Notes under the pieces: model-generated
The model's input: only the letters and a program-made list of their open reading frames with translations
Told to the model about the DNA's origin: nothing
Database searches by the model: none
Assembly (NCBI RefSeq): GCF_000731315.1
Contig: NZ_HG938354.1
Coordinates: 1,612,001 to 1,676,000, forward strand
Reading direction: 5' to 3'
Source of the DNA: Neorhizobium galegae bv. orientalis str. HAMBI 540
GTDB lineage: Bacteria > Pseudomonadota > Alphaproteobacteria > Rhizobiales > Rhizobiaceae
DNA length: 64,000 nt
Part shown: one piece after another, positions 53,433-60,877 of the stretch
Numbering within the stretch: the first letter of the stretch is position 1
Layout: each line of letters opens with the position of its first letter
Program-made: the position numbers and the translations under genes

Positions 53433-54418
53433 CAGCGGGCTCCAATACGGGGGTCGAGCCAGGCGTGGATAATATCCACGGCGGCATTGGCGATGATGAC
53501 GAGAAGCGAAGACAAAAGCAGGATACCGAGCAGCACCGTGAAGTCGCGGCCCATAACCGCCTCGAAGGCGAGCCGGCCGAGTCCCGGCCAGCTATAAACC
53601 GTCTCGACGACCACCGCGCCGCCAAGCATGCCGCCGATATGCATCCCGGCCATGGTGGTGATCGGGATCAGCGCATTGCGCAAGATATGCCGAGCGGTGA
53701 CGCCGAAAGGCGTCAGCCCCTTGGCATAGGCGGTGCGCACGAAATCCTGGTTCTTGACCTCCAGCATCGAGGCGCGCGTCAGGCGGGCATAGATCGCCAC
53801 GTAGAACAGCGCGAGCGACGTCGCCGGCAGCACCATGTAGCGCGCCTTGTCGAGAATTGCCGGCAGACCGGTCAGCCGCGATCCGATCGTCCCGGCGCCG
53901 CCGCTCGGCAACCAGCCGAGCTTCACGGAGAAGAAAACGATCAGCATCAGGCCGATCCAGAAGCTCGGGATCGAATAGAAAAGCAGCGAAAAGATCGACA
54001 GCAAGCGGTCCGGAATACGGCCGGCGAAGGTTGCCATCAGCGAACCGAGGACGACGCCGAGCAAGATGGCGATGGTCAGCGCGAGCGCCATCAAGGTCAG
54101 CGTGCCCGGCAGGCGCTGGGCGATCAGGTCGGCGACCGGCATGCCGTAGCGCGGCGAAAACCCAAGGCTGAAATGCGCGAGATTGTTGAGATAATGCCCG
54201 AGCTGCACGAGGACGGGATTGTCGAGGCCGAAGCGCGAGCGCAGTGCCGCCATGCTTTCCGCGGTCGCCGAGCCCGCCTCGCCGGCCATCACGTCGGCCG
54301 CGTCACCGGGCGCCAGCTGCAGCAGAAAGAAATTCAGGATGACGATCCCAAGCACGGTCGGGATCGCCTGCAGCAGCGTGCGTCGCAGTGTTCGTCCAAT
54401 TCTCAGCAGCGCCGGCAT
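53432..54418 (-). CDS. Peptide-type ABC transporter permease (DppB-like)
   Basis: A 328-residue permease, first gene of the minus-strand operon: IPTVLGIVILNFFLLQLAPG, GFSPRYGMPVADLIAQRLPG, then the EAA-type RTAYAKGLTPFGVTARHILR, and VVVETVYSWPGLGRLAFEAV. Normal DppB length. A predicted promoter lies at 54504-54533. Confidence 0.94.
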   Translation of the reverse strand: MPALLRIGRTLRRTLLQAIPTVLGIVILNFFLLQLAPGDAADVMAGEAGSATAESMAALRSRFGLDNPVLVQLGHYLNNLAHFSLGFSPRYGMPVADLIAQRLPGTLTLMALALTIAILLGVVLGSLMATFAGRIPDRLLSIFSLLFYSIPSFWIGLMLIVFFSVKLGWLPSGGAGTIGSRLTGLPAILDKARYMVLPATSLALFYVAIYARLTRASMLEVKNQDFVRTAYAKGLTPFGVTARHILRNALIPITTMAGMHIGGMLGGAVVVETVYSWPGLGRLAFEAVMGRDFTVLLGILLLSSLLVIIANAAVDIIHAWLDPRIGAR

Positions 54419-54728
54419 CGTGCTCCGCCTCTCAGGTTCAAGGTAGCTGCACAGAGCAGCTCAAAGCTTCCAGAAACACCGATTTTGGTATCCGGTAATT
54501 TTGATAGTTGACTAATTCTATAGGCTTTGTCAAATCTGTTTGCGCAAAATAAAACCTGAGATCAATCATTTTTAGAAACTAAGTTTTAGATGATACTCAT
54601 TTTTGGCTGATAAACGCAATTATCTCCCACTTTTCGCGAGCGAGAGGCAAGAACGCACTCGTTTGCGGCGATTGGAAGAAAAAGGCTTCCGCAGGCCTGA
54701 AGACGCGGACGAGGCATAGGAGGATACG
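54419..54728. other. Divergent promoter region of the transporter and DszB-like operons (310 bases)
   Basis: AT-rich between 54475 and 54630, no gene seen. It must drive the dppBCDF-like operon (minus) and the desulfurisation operon (plus). The plus-strand leader ends with AGGAGG before 54729. A candidate minus-strand promoter is listed separately; no clear plus-strand consensus was found, as expected if an activator (for example a CysB/Cbl-like LysR protein) is required. Confidence 0.6.
54504..54533 (-). promoter_or_regulatory. Predicted sigma-70 promoter for the DppB-DppF operon
   Basis: Read on the minus strand: TTGACA (54533-54528), 18-base spacer, AACTAT (54509-54504), about 85 bases upstream of the DppB-like ATG. 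TTGAC also occurs on the plus strand at 54508-54512, giving a loose TTGAC/GTCAA inverted pair. Confidence 0.45.
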
Positions 54729-55769
54729 ATGACCATTCGCAACGCCATTTCTCAAATCTGGTACACGCGCTGCCCGGTGCCCACTCCGGTGGGTCTCGCG
54801 ACCCAGCTCGGTCTGCTGGACGAAACTTTCGCCAGGGAGGGAATCACCCTCAACTCGATCATCGACAGCAAGGACCGGAACATCCGGTCCAGCCATTTCA
54901 ATCATCACCTCGACTATTCCTTCCGTCACGGCGGCAATGTCCCGCCGATCCGAGCTCGCTCGGAGGGCAATCCGACGCGCCTCGTCGGCATTACCTGGAC
55001 AGACGAGTTCCAGGCGATCATTACCCTGCCCGGCACCGGAATCAGAGCGACGAGGGATCTCGTCGGCCGCCGTTTCGGCATCGCCCGTCGCCCGCCCGGC
55101 ATCGTCGATTTCATGGCCGCCACTGCGCTGAAAGGCCTGGTCTCCGCACTCTCGCTGGAGGGCCTGACCCACAAGGACGTGGAGATCGTCGATATTGCGC
55201 TTCCCGACTCGGTGCTCGACAATCGCGACGGGCCGCAGCTTTACGGCCTGCGCAACCGGCAGGCCTACGGGCCGGAAATCGCCGCCCTGCTTCGCGGCGA
55301 GGTGGATGCGATCTACGTGAAAGGCACGCCCGGCATCAGTGTCGCCAATCTCTTCGCAACCCACACGGTCGCCGAATTCGGCTTCCACCCCGACCCGAAA
55401 ATCCGCATCAATTCCGGCTCGCCGCGCATCCTCACCGTTGATGAGCGGTTTGCCGAGGATCGGCCGGATCTCGTGGCGAAGCTCATCGAAACCTTAAAGC
55501 GCGCCAGCGCCTGGGCGGAAAGCCATCCAGACGACGTCCGCCGCTTCGTTGCCCGCGAGGTGGGCGCGTCGGAAGAGGTCGTCGCCTCCGCCAACGGACC
55601 GGACCTCCACAAGCATCTCGGTATCGGGCTCGAGCCTGACCTGGTGGAAGCGATCGGCCACTACAAGGATTTTCTGCACGAATGGGGCTTCCTCGCCTCC
55701 AATTTCGATATCGACGCCTGGGTCGATCATCGTCCCTGGGCACTGCTCGACACCCGTGCTGTCGCCTGA
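54729..55769 (+). CDS. DszB-like sulfinate desulfinase (paralogue 1)
   Basis: A 346-residue protein with a periplasmic-binding-protein fold but no signal peptide. Its N-terminus WYTRCPVPTPVGLA aligns with YSNCPVPNALL of 2-(2'-hydroxyphenyl)benzenesulfinate desulfinase DszB, placing Cys15 at the DszB nucleophile (Cys27). His56 in SHF and Arg66 in FRHGGNVPP match DszB His60 and Arg70, with the same ten-residue spacing and following GG(E/N)xPP. Automatic annotation will probably call it an ABC substrate-binding protein. It most likely releases sulfite from an aryl- or alkyl-sulfinate. AGGAGG ribosome-binding site. First gene of a seven-gene operon. Confidence 0.8.
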   Translation: MTIRNAISQIWYTRCPVPTPVGLATQLGLLDETFAREGITLNSIIDSKDRNIRSSHFNHHLDYSFRHGGNVPPIRARSEGNPTRLVGITWTDEFQAIITLPGTGIRATRDLVGRRFGIARRPPGIVDFMAATALKGLVSALSLEGLTHKDVEIVDIALPDSVLDNRDGPQLYGLRNRQAYGPEIAALLRGEVDAIYVKGTPGISVANLFATHTVAEFGFHPDPKIRINSGSPRILTVDERFAEDRPDLVAKLIETLKRASAWAESHPDDVRRFVAREVGASEEVVASANGPDLHKHLGIGLEPDLVEAIGHYKDFLHEWGFLASNFDIDAWVDHRPWALLDTRAVA

Positions 55770-55781
55770 TCGGAGAACTTC

Positions 55782-57014
55782 ATGACCGCTTCGATCGATT
55801 TCGCACCGCTGATTGCCAAAGCCGAGGAACTGGGGAAACGCTTCGCGCTTACCGCGCGGCATTATGACGAGACGGGCGAATTTCCTTTCGCCAATTTCGA
55901 TGCCCTTCACGAAGCCGGCCTTCTTGGCCTCGTGACAGCGGTCGAACATGGCGGCCTCGGCGGAGGGCTGACCGAAGCGCTTGCGGTCGTTTCCGCCATC
56001 GCCCGCGGCGAGCCTTCCACCGCGCTGGTGCTGTCCATGCATTATAACCAGCACTATTCGATCCGCGCGTCGGGCAAGTGGCCGAAGCATCTGGTCGAGC
56101 GGGTCACGAAGGCCAATCGTGAAGGCGTCGCGTTGATCAACGCCGCGCAGGTGGAGCCGCGCGTCGGCTCGCCTTCGCATGGCACGCCGCCGGAAACCGT
56201 GGCCCGCAGGATCGGCAATGAATGGCGGATCACTGGCCACAAGACCTATGCGACCGGCATTCCACTTCTGCGCTGGATCTCCGTGCTCGCCATTACCGAC
56301 GAGCCGGAGCCGCGCCTCGGTTCATTCCTGGTGCCCACCAGCGCCGATGGCATCCGCGTGGAAAAGACCTGGAACGCCACCGGCATGCGCGCCACCAACA
56401 GCGACGACCTGATCCTCGACGATGTCGCGATCCCGCTGGAGGACGTACTCGACATCGCGCCGGCCAGTGAGGGCATCAAACGCGACGAACGCCTGGGCGC
56501 CTGGTATTTCAGCCTCGTCCCGGCGATCTATGACGGCGCCGCCCGAGGCGCCCGCGACTGGCTGATCGAATTCACCACATCAAGGGCGCCGGCAAGCCTT
56601 GGCGCTCCCCTCTCGACAGTACCCCGAATTCAGGACGGCCTCGGCCAGATCGAGGTCTGGCTGACGGTGAACCGCCGCCTGCTCCGCTCGATCGCCGAGG
56701 ATTTCGATGCAGGGCGGCCGTTCGGTGCGGATGCGGCTGCGGTCAAGCATACCGTCATGGAAAACGCCGTCGCCGTCACCACGCTGGCACTGGAACTCGG
56801 CGGCAATCCCGGCATCAGCCGCGACAACCCACTCGAACGACATCACCGGGATGCACTGTCCGGCAAGGCACATGCGCCCCAGAACAACCTTATCCGCACC
56901 ATGCTCGCCAGGGCCGCGCTCGGCCGGCATGCCTCTTCACCCGCGGCCGTGCTCGAACCGGTGCCCGTGCGCCCTCACCCGCAACCCCGCCTCGCCGTCG
57001 TCGGCCGCGGTTAG
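55782..57014 (+). CDS. DszC-like acyl-CoA dehydrogenase-fold monooxygenase
   Basis: A 410-residue flavoenzyme. N-terminal helices (GEFPFANFDALHEAGLLGLV), strand domain (EWRITGHKTYATGIPLLRWI, TWNATGMRATNSDDLILDDV) and C-terminal helices (ENAVAVTTLALELGGNPGIS). In DszC this fold oxidises a thiophene sulfur to sulfone with FMNH2 and oxygen; the flavin-monooxygenase reading rests on its placement between two DszB-like genes. A fatty-acid-type dehydrogenase role is less likely here because no CoA-pathway genes are nearby. The C-terminus ends in an unusual Pro/Val/Arg-rich tail (PVRPHPQPRLAVVGRG). Confidence 0.8.
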   Translation: MTASIDFAPLIAKAEELGKRFALTARHYDETGEFPFANFDALHEAGLLGLVTAVEHGGLGGGLTEALAVVSAIARGEPSTALVLSMHYNQHYSIRASGKWPKHLVERVTKANREGVALINAAQVEPRVGSPSHGTPPETVARRIGNEWRITGHKTYATGIPLLRWISVLAITDEPEPRLGSFLVPTSADGIRVEKTWNATGMRATNSDDLILDDVAIPLEDVLDIAPASEGIKRDERLGAWYFSLVPAIYDGAARGARDWLIEFTTSRAPASLGAPLSTVPRIQDGLGQIEVWLTVNRRLLRSIAEDFDAGRPFGADAAAVKHTVMENAVAVTTLALELGGNPGISRDNPLERHHRDALSGKAHAPQNNLIRTMLARAALGRHASSPAAVLEPVPVRPHPQPRLAVVGRG

Positions 57015-57022
57015 GAGCCATC

Positions 57023-58057
57023 ATGCCTTCTCTCTCCTCCGTCTGGTACACGCGCTGCCCGGCGCCGACGCCCCTCTCCATCGCCCACCAGCTCGGCTGG
57101 ATCGACCGACAGTTCGAATCCTCCGCGGTCGTGGTCCGCTCGATCCGCGACAGCAAGGACCCCGTCGTTCGCCAGAGCCATTTCACCCATGCGCTCGACT
57201 ACTCTTTCCGGCAGGGAGGCAACATCCCGCCAATCTGGGCGCGCTCCGGCGGACGCGAGACCCGCGTCATCGGCATCACCAGCACCGACGAGTTCCAGGC
57301 GATCATCGCGCTCCCCTCATCCGGCATAAAGACCGGCGCCGAGTTGAAGGGCCGTCGCCTCGGCGTGCCGCGCAAGCCGGGCGAGAAAATCGTCGATTTC
57401 CAGCGCGCCACGGCGCTGAAAGGGATCGTTTCCGCACTTTCACTCGATAACCTGACGCACGATGACGTCGAACTCGTCTATCTCGACAGCACCGAGGCCA
57501 ACCTGATCGAGCGGGGCAACGCCGCCTTTCTCGGCCTGAAGCGCCGTTACCCTTATGGCGACGAGCTCCTGGCCCTTGCCCGCGGCGATATCGACGCCTT
57601 TTTCGTCAAGGGTGCGGAAGGCGTCGTGCTCGCCAACCAGATCGGCGCGGTCGTCGTCTCGGAATTCGGCTTCCATCCGGACGCAAAGATCCGCATCAAC
57701 AATGGCACGCCGCGGCCCCTGACGGTCGATGCGCGCTTCCTCGACGAGCATTTCGACCTCGTTACCGACCTGGTCCAAACCATCGGCAGGGTGGCGGCGT
57801 GGGCTGAAGCCAATCCCGACAATGCCGTACGCCTGATCGCCAATGAGATCGGCGTTGGCGAAGATGCGATCTGGGCGGCAAATGGCTCCCATGTGCACAA
57901 GCATTTGACGCTCTCGCTGGACGCAGACCAGATCGCCGCCTTCGACCATTTCAAGAGTTTCCTGCTCGAATGGGGCTTCATTCCCGCCGATTTCAATGTT
58001 TCGGCCTGGATCGACAGCAGGCCATTGGAAGCTGCAAGCCGGAGGGCCGCCGCATGA
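57023..58057 (+). CDS. DszB-like sulfinate desulfinase (paralogue 2)
   Basis: A 344-residue paralogue of the 54729 product, with the same layout: Cys12 in WYTRCPAPTP, His53 in SHF and Arg63 in FRQGGNIPP, again ten residues apart. No signal peptide. The two paralogues share blocks such as TDEFQAII, ATALKG(I/L)VSALSL and EFGFHPD(A/P)KIRIN, yet differ enough to have separate substrates. AGGAG precedes the ATG, and the stop overlaps the next gene (ATGA). Confidence 0.8.
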   Translation: MPSLSSVWYTRCPAPTPLSIAHQLGWIDRQFESSAVVVRSIRDSKDPVVRQSHFTHALDYSFRQGGNIPPIWARSGGRETRVIGITSTDEFQAIIALPSSGIKTGAELKGRRLGVPRKPGEKIVDFQRATALKGIVSALSLDNLTHDDVELVYLDSTEANLIERGNAAFLGLKRRYPYGDELLALARGDIDAFFVKGAEGVVLANQIGAVVVSEFGFHPDAKIRINNGTPRPLTVDARFLDEHFDLVTDLVQTIGRVAAWAEANPDNAVRLIANEIGVGEDAIWAANGSHVHKHLTLSLDADQIAAFDHFKSFLLEWGFIPADFNVSAWIDSRPLEAASRRAAA

Positions 58058-58920
58058 GCCGGATCCTCGTCACCGGCGCGACCGGCAGGCTGGGCCAGCT
58101 TATCGTCGAACGGCTCGTTGCGCAGAACCGGCCGGTCCGGATCCTCACCCGCCGGCCGGAAACGGCACGCAACCTGTTCGGCACCACCGTCCAGATCGCC
58201 GCCGGCGAATTTGCCGACCGCTACTCGCTCGATGCCGCCATCCGGGGCGTCGGGCGGCTTCTCCTCCTGTCACCGATCAGTGAAAGGCTGGCAGCGGACC
58301 AGATTGCCGTCGCCAACGCCGCCGAGGCCGCGGGCGTGCAGCGCATCGTCAAGATTTCCGGTTCGGACTGGACGATCGATCCGCCCGGCGTCTCGATTTC
58401 CGGTGACGCCCACGCAGCCGTCGAGCAACACCTCCGCCGCCTGCCGATCGACTCGATATTCCTTCGTCCGAATGCCTGGATGCAGGTGTCGCTTGCCAAC
58501 ACAATCAAGCACGTCCTGGTCGGCAATCCCGTCACCGCTGCGAACCTTGATGCCGGCGTCGGGTACATCGATGCCCGTGACATAGCCGATGTCGCCGTCC
58601 ATCTTCTTCTCGCCGACCGTATCGCCGACGCCGCCACGCTCAACCTGACCGGTCCTGACGTGAAGACGCCGCGGCAGATCGCAAGCCTCATCGCGACAGC
58701 GCTTGGGCGACGGGTCGCGGCGATCGAGAAGCGGCCTGCCATCGGCCCTTCGGATACCGATTTTGAACATCGGGCCGTTGCACAATTCGCCACCCTCATC
58801 GCCGCCGGCCGCGCGGCCGTTACGACGGATATCGTCGCCTCGATCCTGGGGCGGCCACCGCGGAGCGTCGAAGCCTTCGTGTCAGATTATCTCGCCGCCG
58901 AAGCGGCCCTGGTTGGATAG
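58054..58920 (+). CDS. NmrA-like NAD(P)-binding protein
   Basis: A 288-residue Rossmann-fold protein of the atypical short-chain dehydrogenase (NmrA/QorB) type: ILVTGATGRLGQLIVERLVA, then VQRIVKISGSDWTIDP, IFLRPNAWMQVSLANTI and a C-terminal EAFVSDY. Relatives reduce quinones or sense NADP. Start at 58054 overlaps the DszB-like stop. In the operon it could supply reductant or process a ring intermediate; this is inference. Confidence 0.85.
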   Translation: MSRILVTGATGRLGQLIVERLVAQNRPVRILTRRPETARNLFGTTVQIAAGEFADRYSLDAAIRGVGRLLLLSPISERLAADQIAVANAAEAAGVQRIVKISGSDWTIDPPGVSISGDAHAAVEQHLRRLPIDSIFLRPNAWMQVSLANTIKHVLVGNPVTAANLDAGVGYIDARDIADVAVHLLLADRIADAATLNLTGPDVKTPRQIASLIATALGRRVAAIEKRPAIGPSDTDFEHRAVAQFATLIAAGRAAVTTDIVASILGRPPRSVEAFVSDYLAAEAALVG

Positions 58921-58925
58921 AACCC

Positions 58926-60179
58926 ATGAGTATTCCCTTCGTCGACATCGCCATTATCGGCGGCGGCCCTGGAGGCCTCGCGCTGGCCCAGGGCCTCAAG
59001 AAAAACGGCATCGACACCGCCGTCTTCGAGCGCGATCCGGTCCGCGCCGACTATGTGCAGGGTTTTCGCATGCGCATCCGCCAGCGTGGCATCGATGCGC
59101 TTCAGGCCAACCTGCCGCCGCATCTCTACGAAACCTTTCTCGATACGCTCGGCCTTGCGCCAACGGAAAATCTCGTACTCGACGAGCAGTTTAACCGGCT
59201 GGACGACACGGGCCGTGGCAGCGCAGAGCCGGAAGACACGCATATCGAAAAATCCGTAAGCCGCATCACGCTGCGACAGATCCTGCTTTCCGGCCTCGAC
59301 GACATCTTTCAGACCGGCAAACGTTTTGAACGATACGCGCTTCAGCCGGATGGCACGGTGATCGCTCATTTTGCCGACGGCTCGGCAGTGCGCGCCAACC
59401 TGCTTGTCGGTGCTGACGGGACAGGATCGCCGGTGCGACGCCAGCTCCTGCCTGATCTCACCAGCATCGACACCGGCGTGCGCCGGTTGGCCGGCAAGAT
59501 CACGCTCAAGGACGCCGAGCGCCATGGCATCTCGCCGTTGCTCACCGACTTCAACACCCATATCCGCCCGCGCGGCGGCCACACGCTGATGATCACCAGC
59601 CACCGGGTCGATCCGGCTGCCTACGCGCGTCATGGCCTGATTGGCACCGAGGACCCAAGCCATCGGGGTATTCCCGGGTTTCACTTCAATAACACCACCA
59701 GCTATGCCTGGTGGAACACGGCCTACGACACCGGCGAGCTCGGACCGGACGAAGCCTTGGAAAAGCTGGATGGCGCTGCATTGCTCGAGGCGCTTCTCGC
59801 GCGTGTCGCGCATTGGGACGAGCGCATCCTGAAGCTTATCCGGCATACCGATCCCTCGACGGTCGCATTCCTCAAGGTGAAAAGTTCGACGCCCGGCGCG
59901 ATTTGGCAGACGGGACCGGTCACCCTGCTTGGCGACGCCATCCACGCCATGACCTATTTTCGCGCCCTGGGCGGCAATACCGCGCTCTACGATACCGGCC
60001 TTCTCGTGCCTCAGATCGTCGCCGCCCGCCGCCACGGCAAACCCCAGGCGGCTGCCGTCCACGATTATGAAAATGCCATGCGCGAACACGGCTACGAGGC
60101 CGTGCGCTCCTCTCTTTCGGCAATGTTGCGCAATGTCGGTGCCGGCCGGCCGCTTTCGGCCGTGGCCGCTCCCCAATAG
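58926..60179 (+). CDS. FAD-dependent monooxygenase (PHBH-like)
   Basis: A 417-residue single-component flavin hydroxylase: dinucleotide-binding IIGGGPGGLALAQGL near the N-terminus, LVGADGTGSPVRRQL in the middle, and LLGDAIHAMTYFRALGGNTA near residue 335-355. Such enzymes hydroxylate aromatic or cyclic substrates using NAD(P)H and oxygen. Within the operon it may modify the desulfurised product or its precursor. Six bases after the NmrA-like gene. Confidence 0.9.
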   Translation: MSIPFVDIAIIGGGPGGLALAQGLKKNGIDTAVFERDPVRADYVQGFRMRIRQRGIDALQANLPPHLYETFLDTLGLAPTENLVLDEQFNRLDDTGRGSAEPEDTHIEKSVSRITLRQILLSGLDDIFQTGKRFERYALQPDGTVIAHFADGSAVRANLLVGADGTGSPVRRQLLPDLTSIDTGVRRLAGKITLKDAERHGISPLLTDFNTHIRPRGGHTLMITSHRVDPAAYARHGLIGTEDPSHRGIPGFHFNNTTSYAWWNTAYDTGELGPDEALEKLDGAALLEALLARVAHWDERILKLIRHTDPSTVAFLKVKSSTPGAIWQTGPVTLLGDAIHAMTYFRALGGNTALYDTGLLVPQIVAARRHGKPQAAAVHDYENAMREHGYEAVRSSLSAMLRNVGAGRPLSAVAAPQ

Positions 60180-60197
60180 CTTCAAGGAAATAATCTC

Positions 60198-60848
60198 ATG
60201 TCCATCGTCGTCTTCGGCGCCTCCGGAAACATCGGCAGCAATATCCGCAAGGAGGCGTTATCCCGCGGACATCGCGTCACAGCCGTTACCCGTTCGGCGG
60301 ATCTCGATCCCGCCGAACGCCTGACAGTCCTTAAAGCCGACATCGCCGATGCCGGCGATGTCGCAAAGATCGCCGCCGGCCACGATGCAGTGATCAGCGC
60401 CTATAGTCCCGGCCTGCGCCACCACTCCGCCGATGACGCGGCCGAACTCATCAGCAACGCGCATGAGGCGTTGTTTGCGGGGGTCAAACAAGCAGGCGTC
60501 CGCCGCCTTATCATCGTCGGCGGCGTCGGCAGTCTGGAGGCGAGTCCGGGTGTCGATGTGGTCGACAGCGATTTCTACCCGGCCGAACACAAGGCTCATA
60601 CGCTGCGCAATCGCGAGATTCTGAGGAGCCTCAGGCGCGGTGACCACGATCTCGACTGGACCTATGTCTCGCCGCCGCTTTCGATCAAGGCTGGCGAACG
60701 CGCCGGCAAATTCCGACTGGGCGAAGACCGTCTGCTGCGCGATGAAGCCGGCGAAAGCCGCATCTCGGAGGCCGACTTCGCTATCGCCATCCTCGACGAA
60801 CTCGACAGGGGCCAGTTCGTCCGCCGGCGCTTCACTGCCGCCTACTGA
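60198..60848 (+). CDS. NAD(P)H-binding protein (NmrA/YwnB-like)
   Basis: A 216-residue Rossmann-fold protein: MSIVVFGASGNIGSNIRKEA, RRLIIVGGVGSLEASPGVDV, DLDWTYVSPPLSIKAGERAG and a C-terminal ISEADFAIAILDELDRGQF. This is the short YwnB/NADH-flavin-reductase-like class and is the best candidate in the operon for supplying reduced flavin or nicotinamide chemistry, though the family is not a proven flavin reductase. AAGGAA upstream. Confidence 0.85.
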   Translation: MSIVVFGASGNIGSNIRKEALSRGHRVTAVTRSADLDPAERLTVLKADIADAGDVAKIAAGHDAVISAYSPGLRHHSADDAAELISNAHEALFAGVKQAGVRRLIIVGGVGSLEASPGVDVVDSDFYPAEHKAHTLRNREILRSLRRGDHDLDWTYVSPPLSIKAGERAGKFRLGEDRLLRDEAGESRISEADFAIAILDELDRGQFVRRRFTAAY

Positions 60849-60877
60849 CGGCCCGCCCAACCAGGATACCCAGACCC

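Noticed and set aside
54729..55769. Sulfonate/taurine ABC transporter substrate-binding protein as the call for this gene and 57023-58057
   Set aside because: No signal peptide in either, no SsuBC/TauBC-type permease nearby, and the DszB Cys/His/Arg pattern is present.
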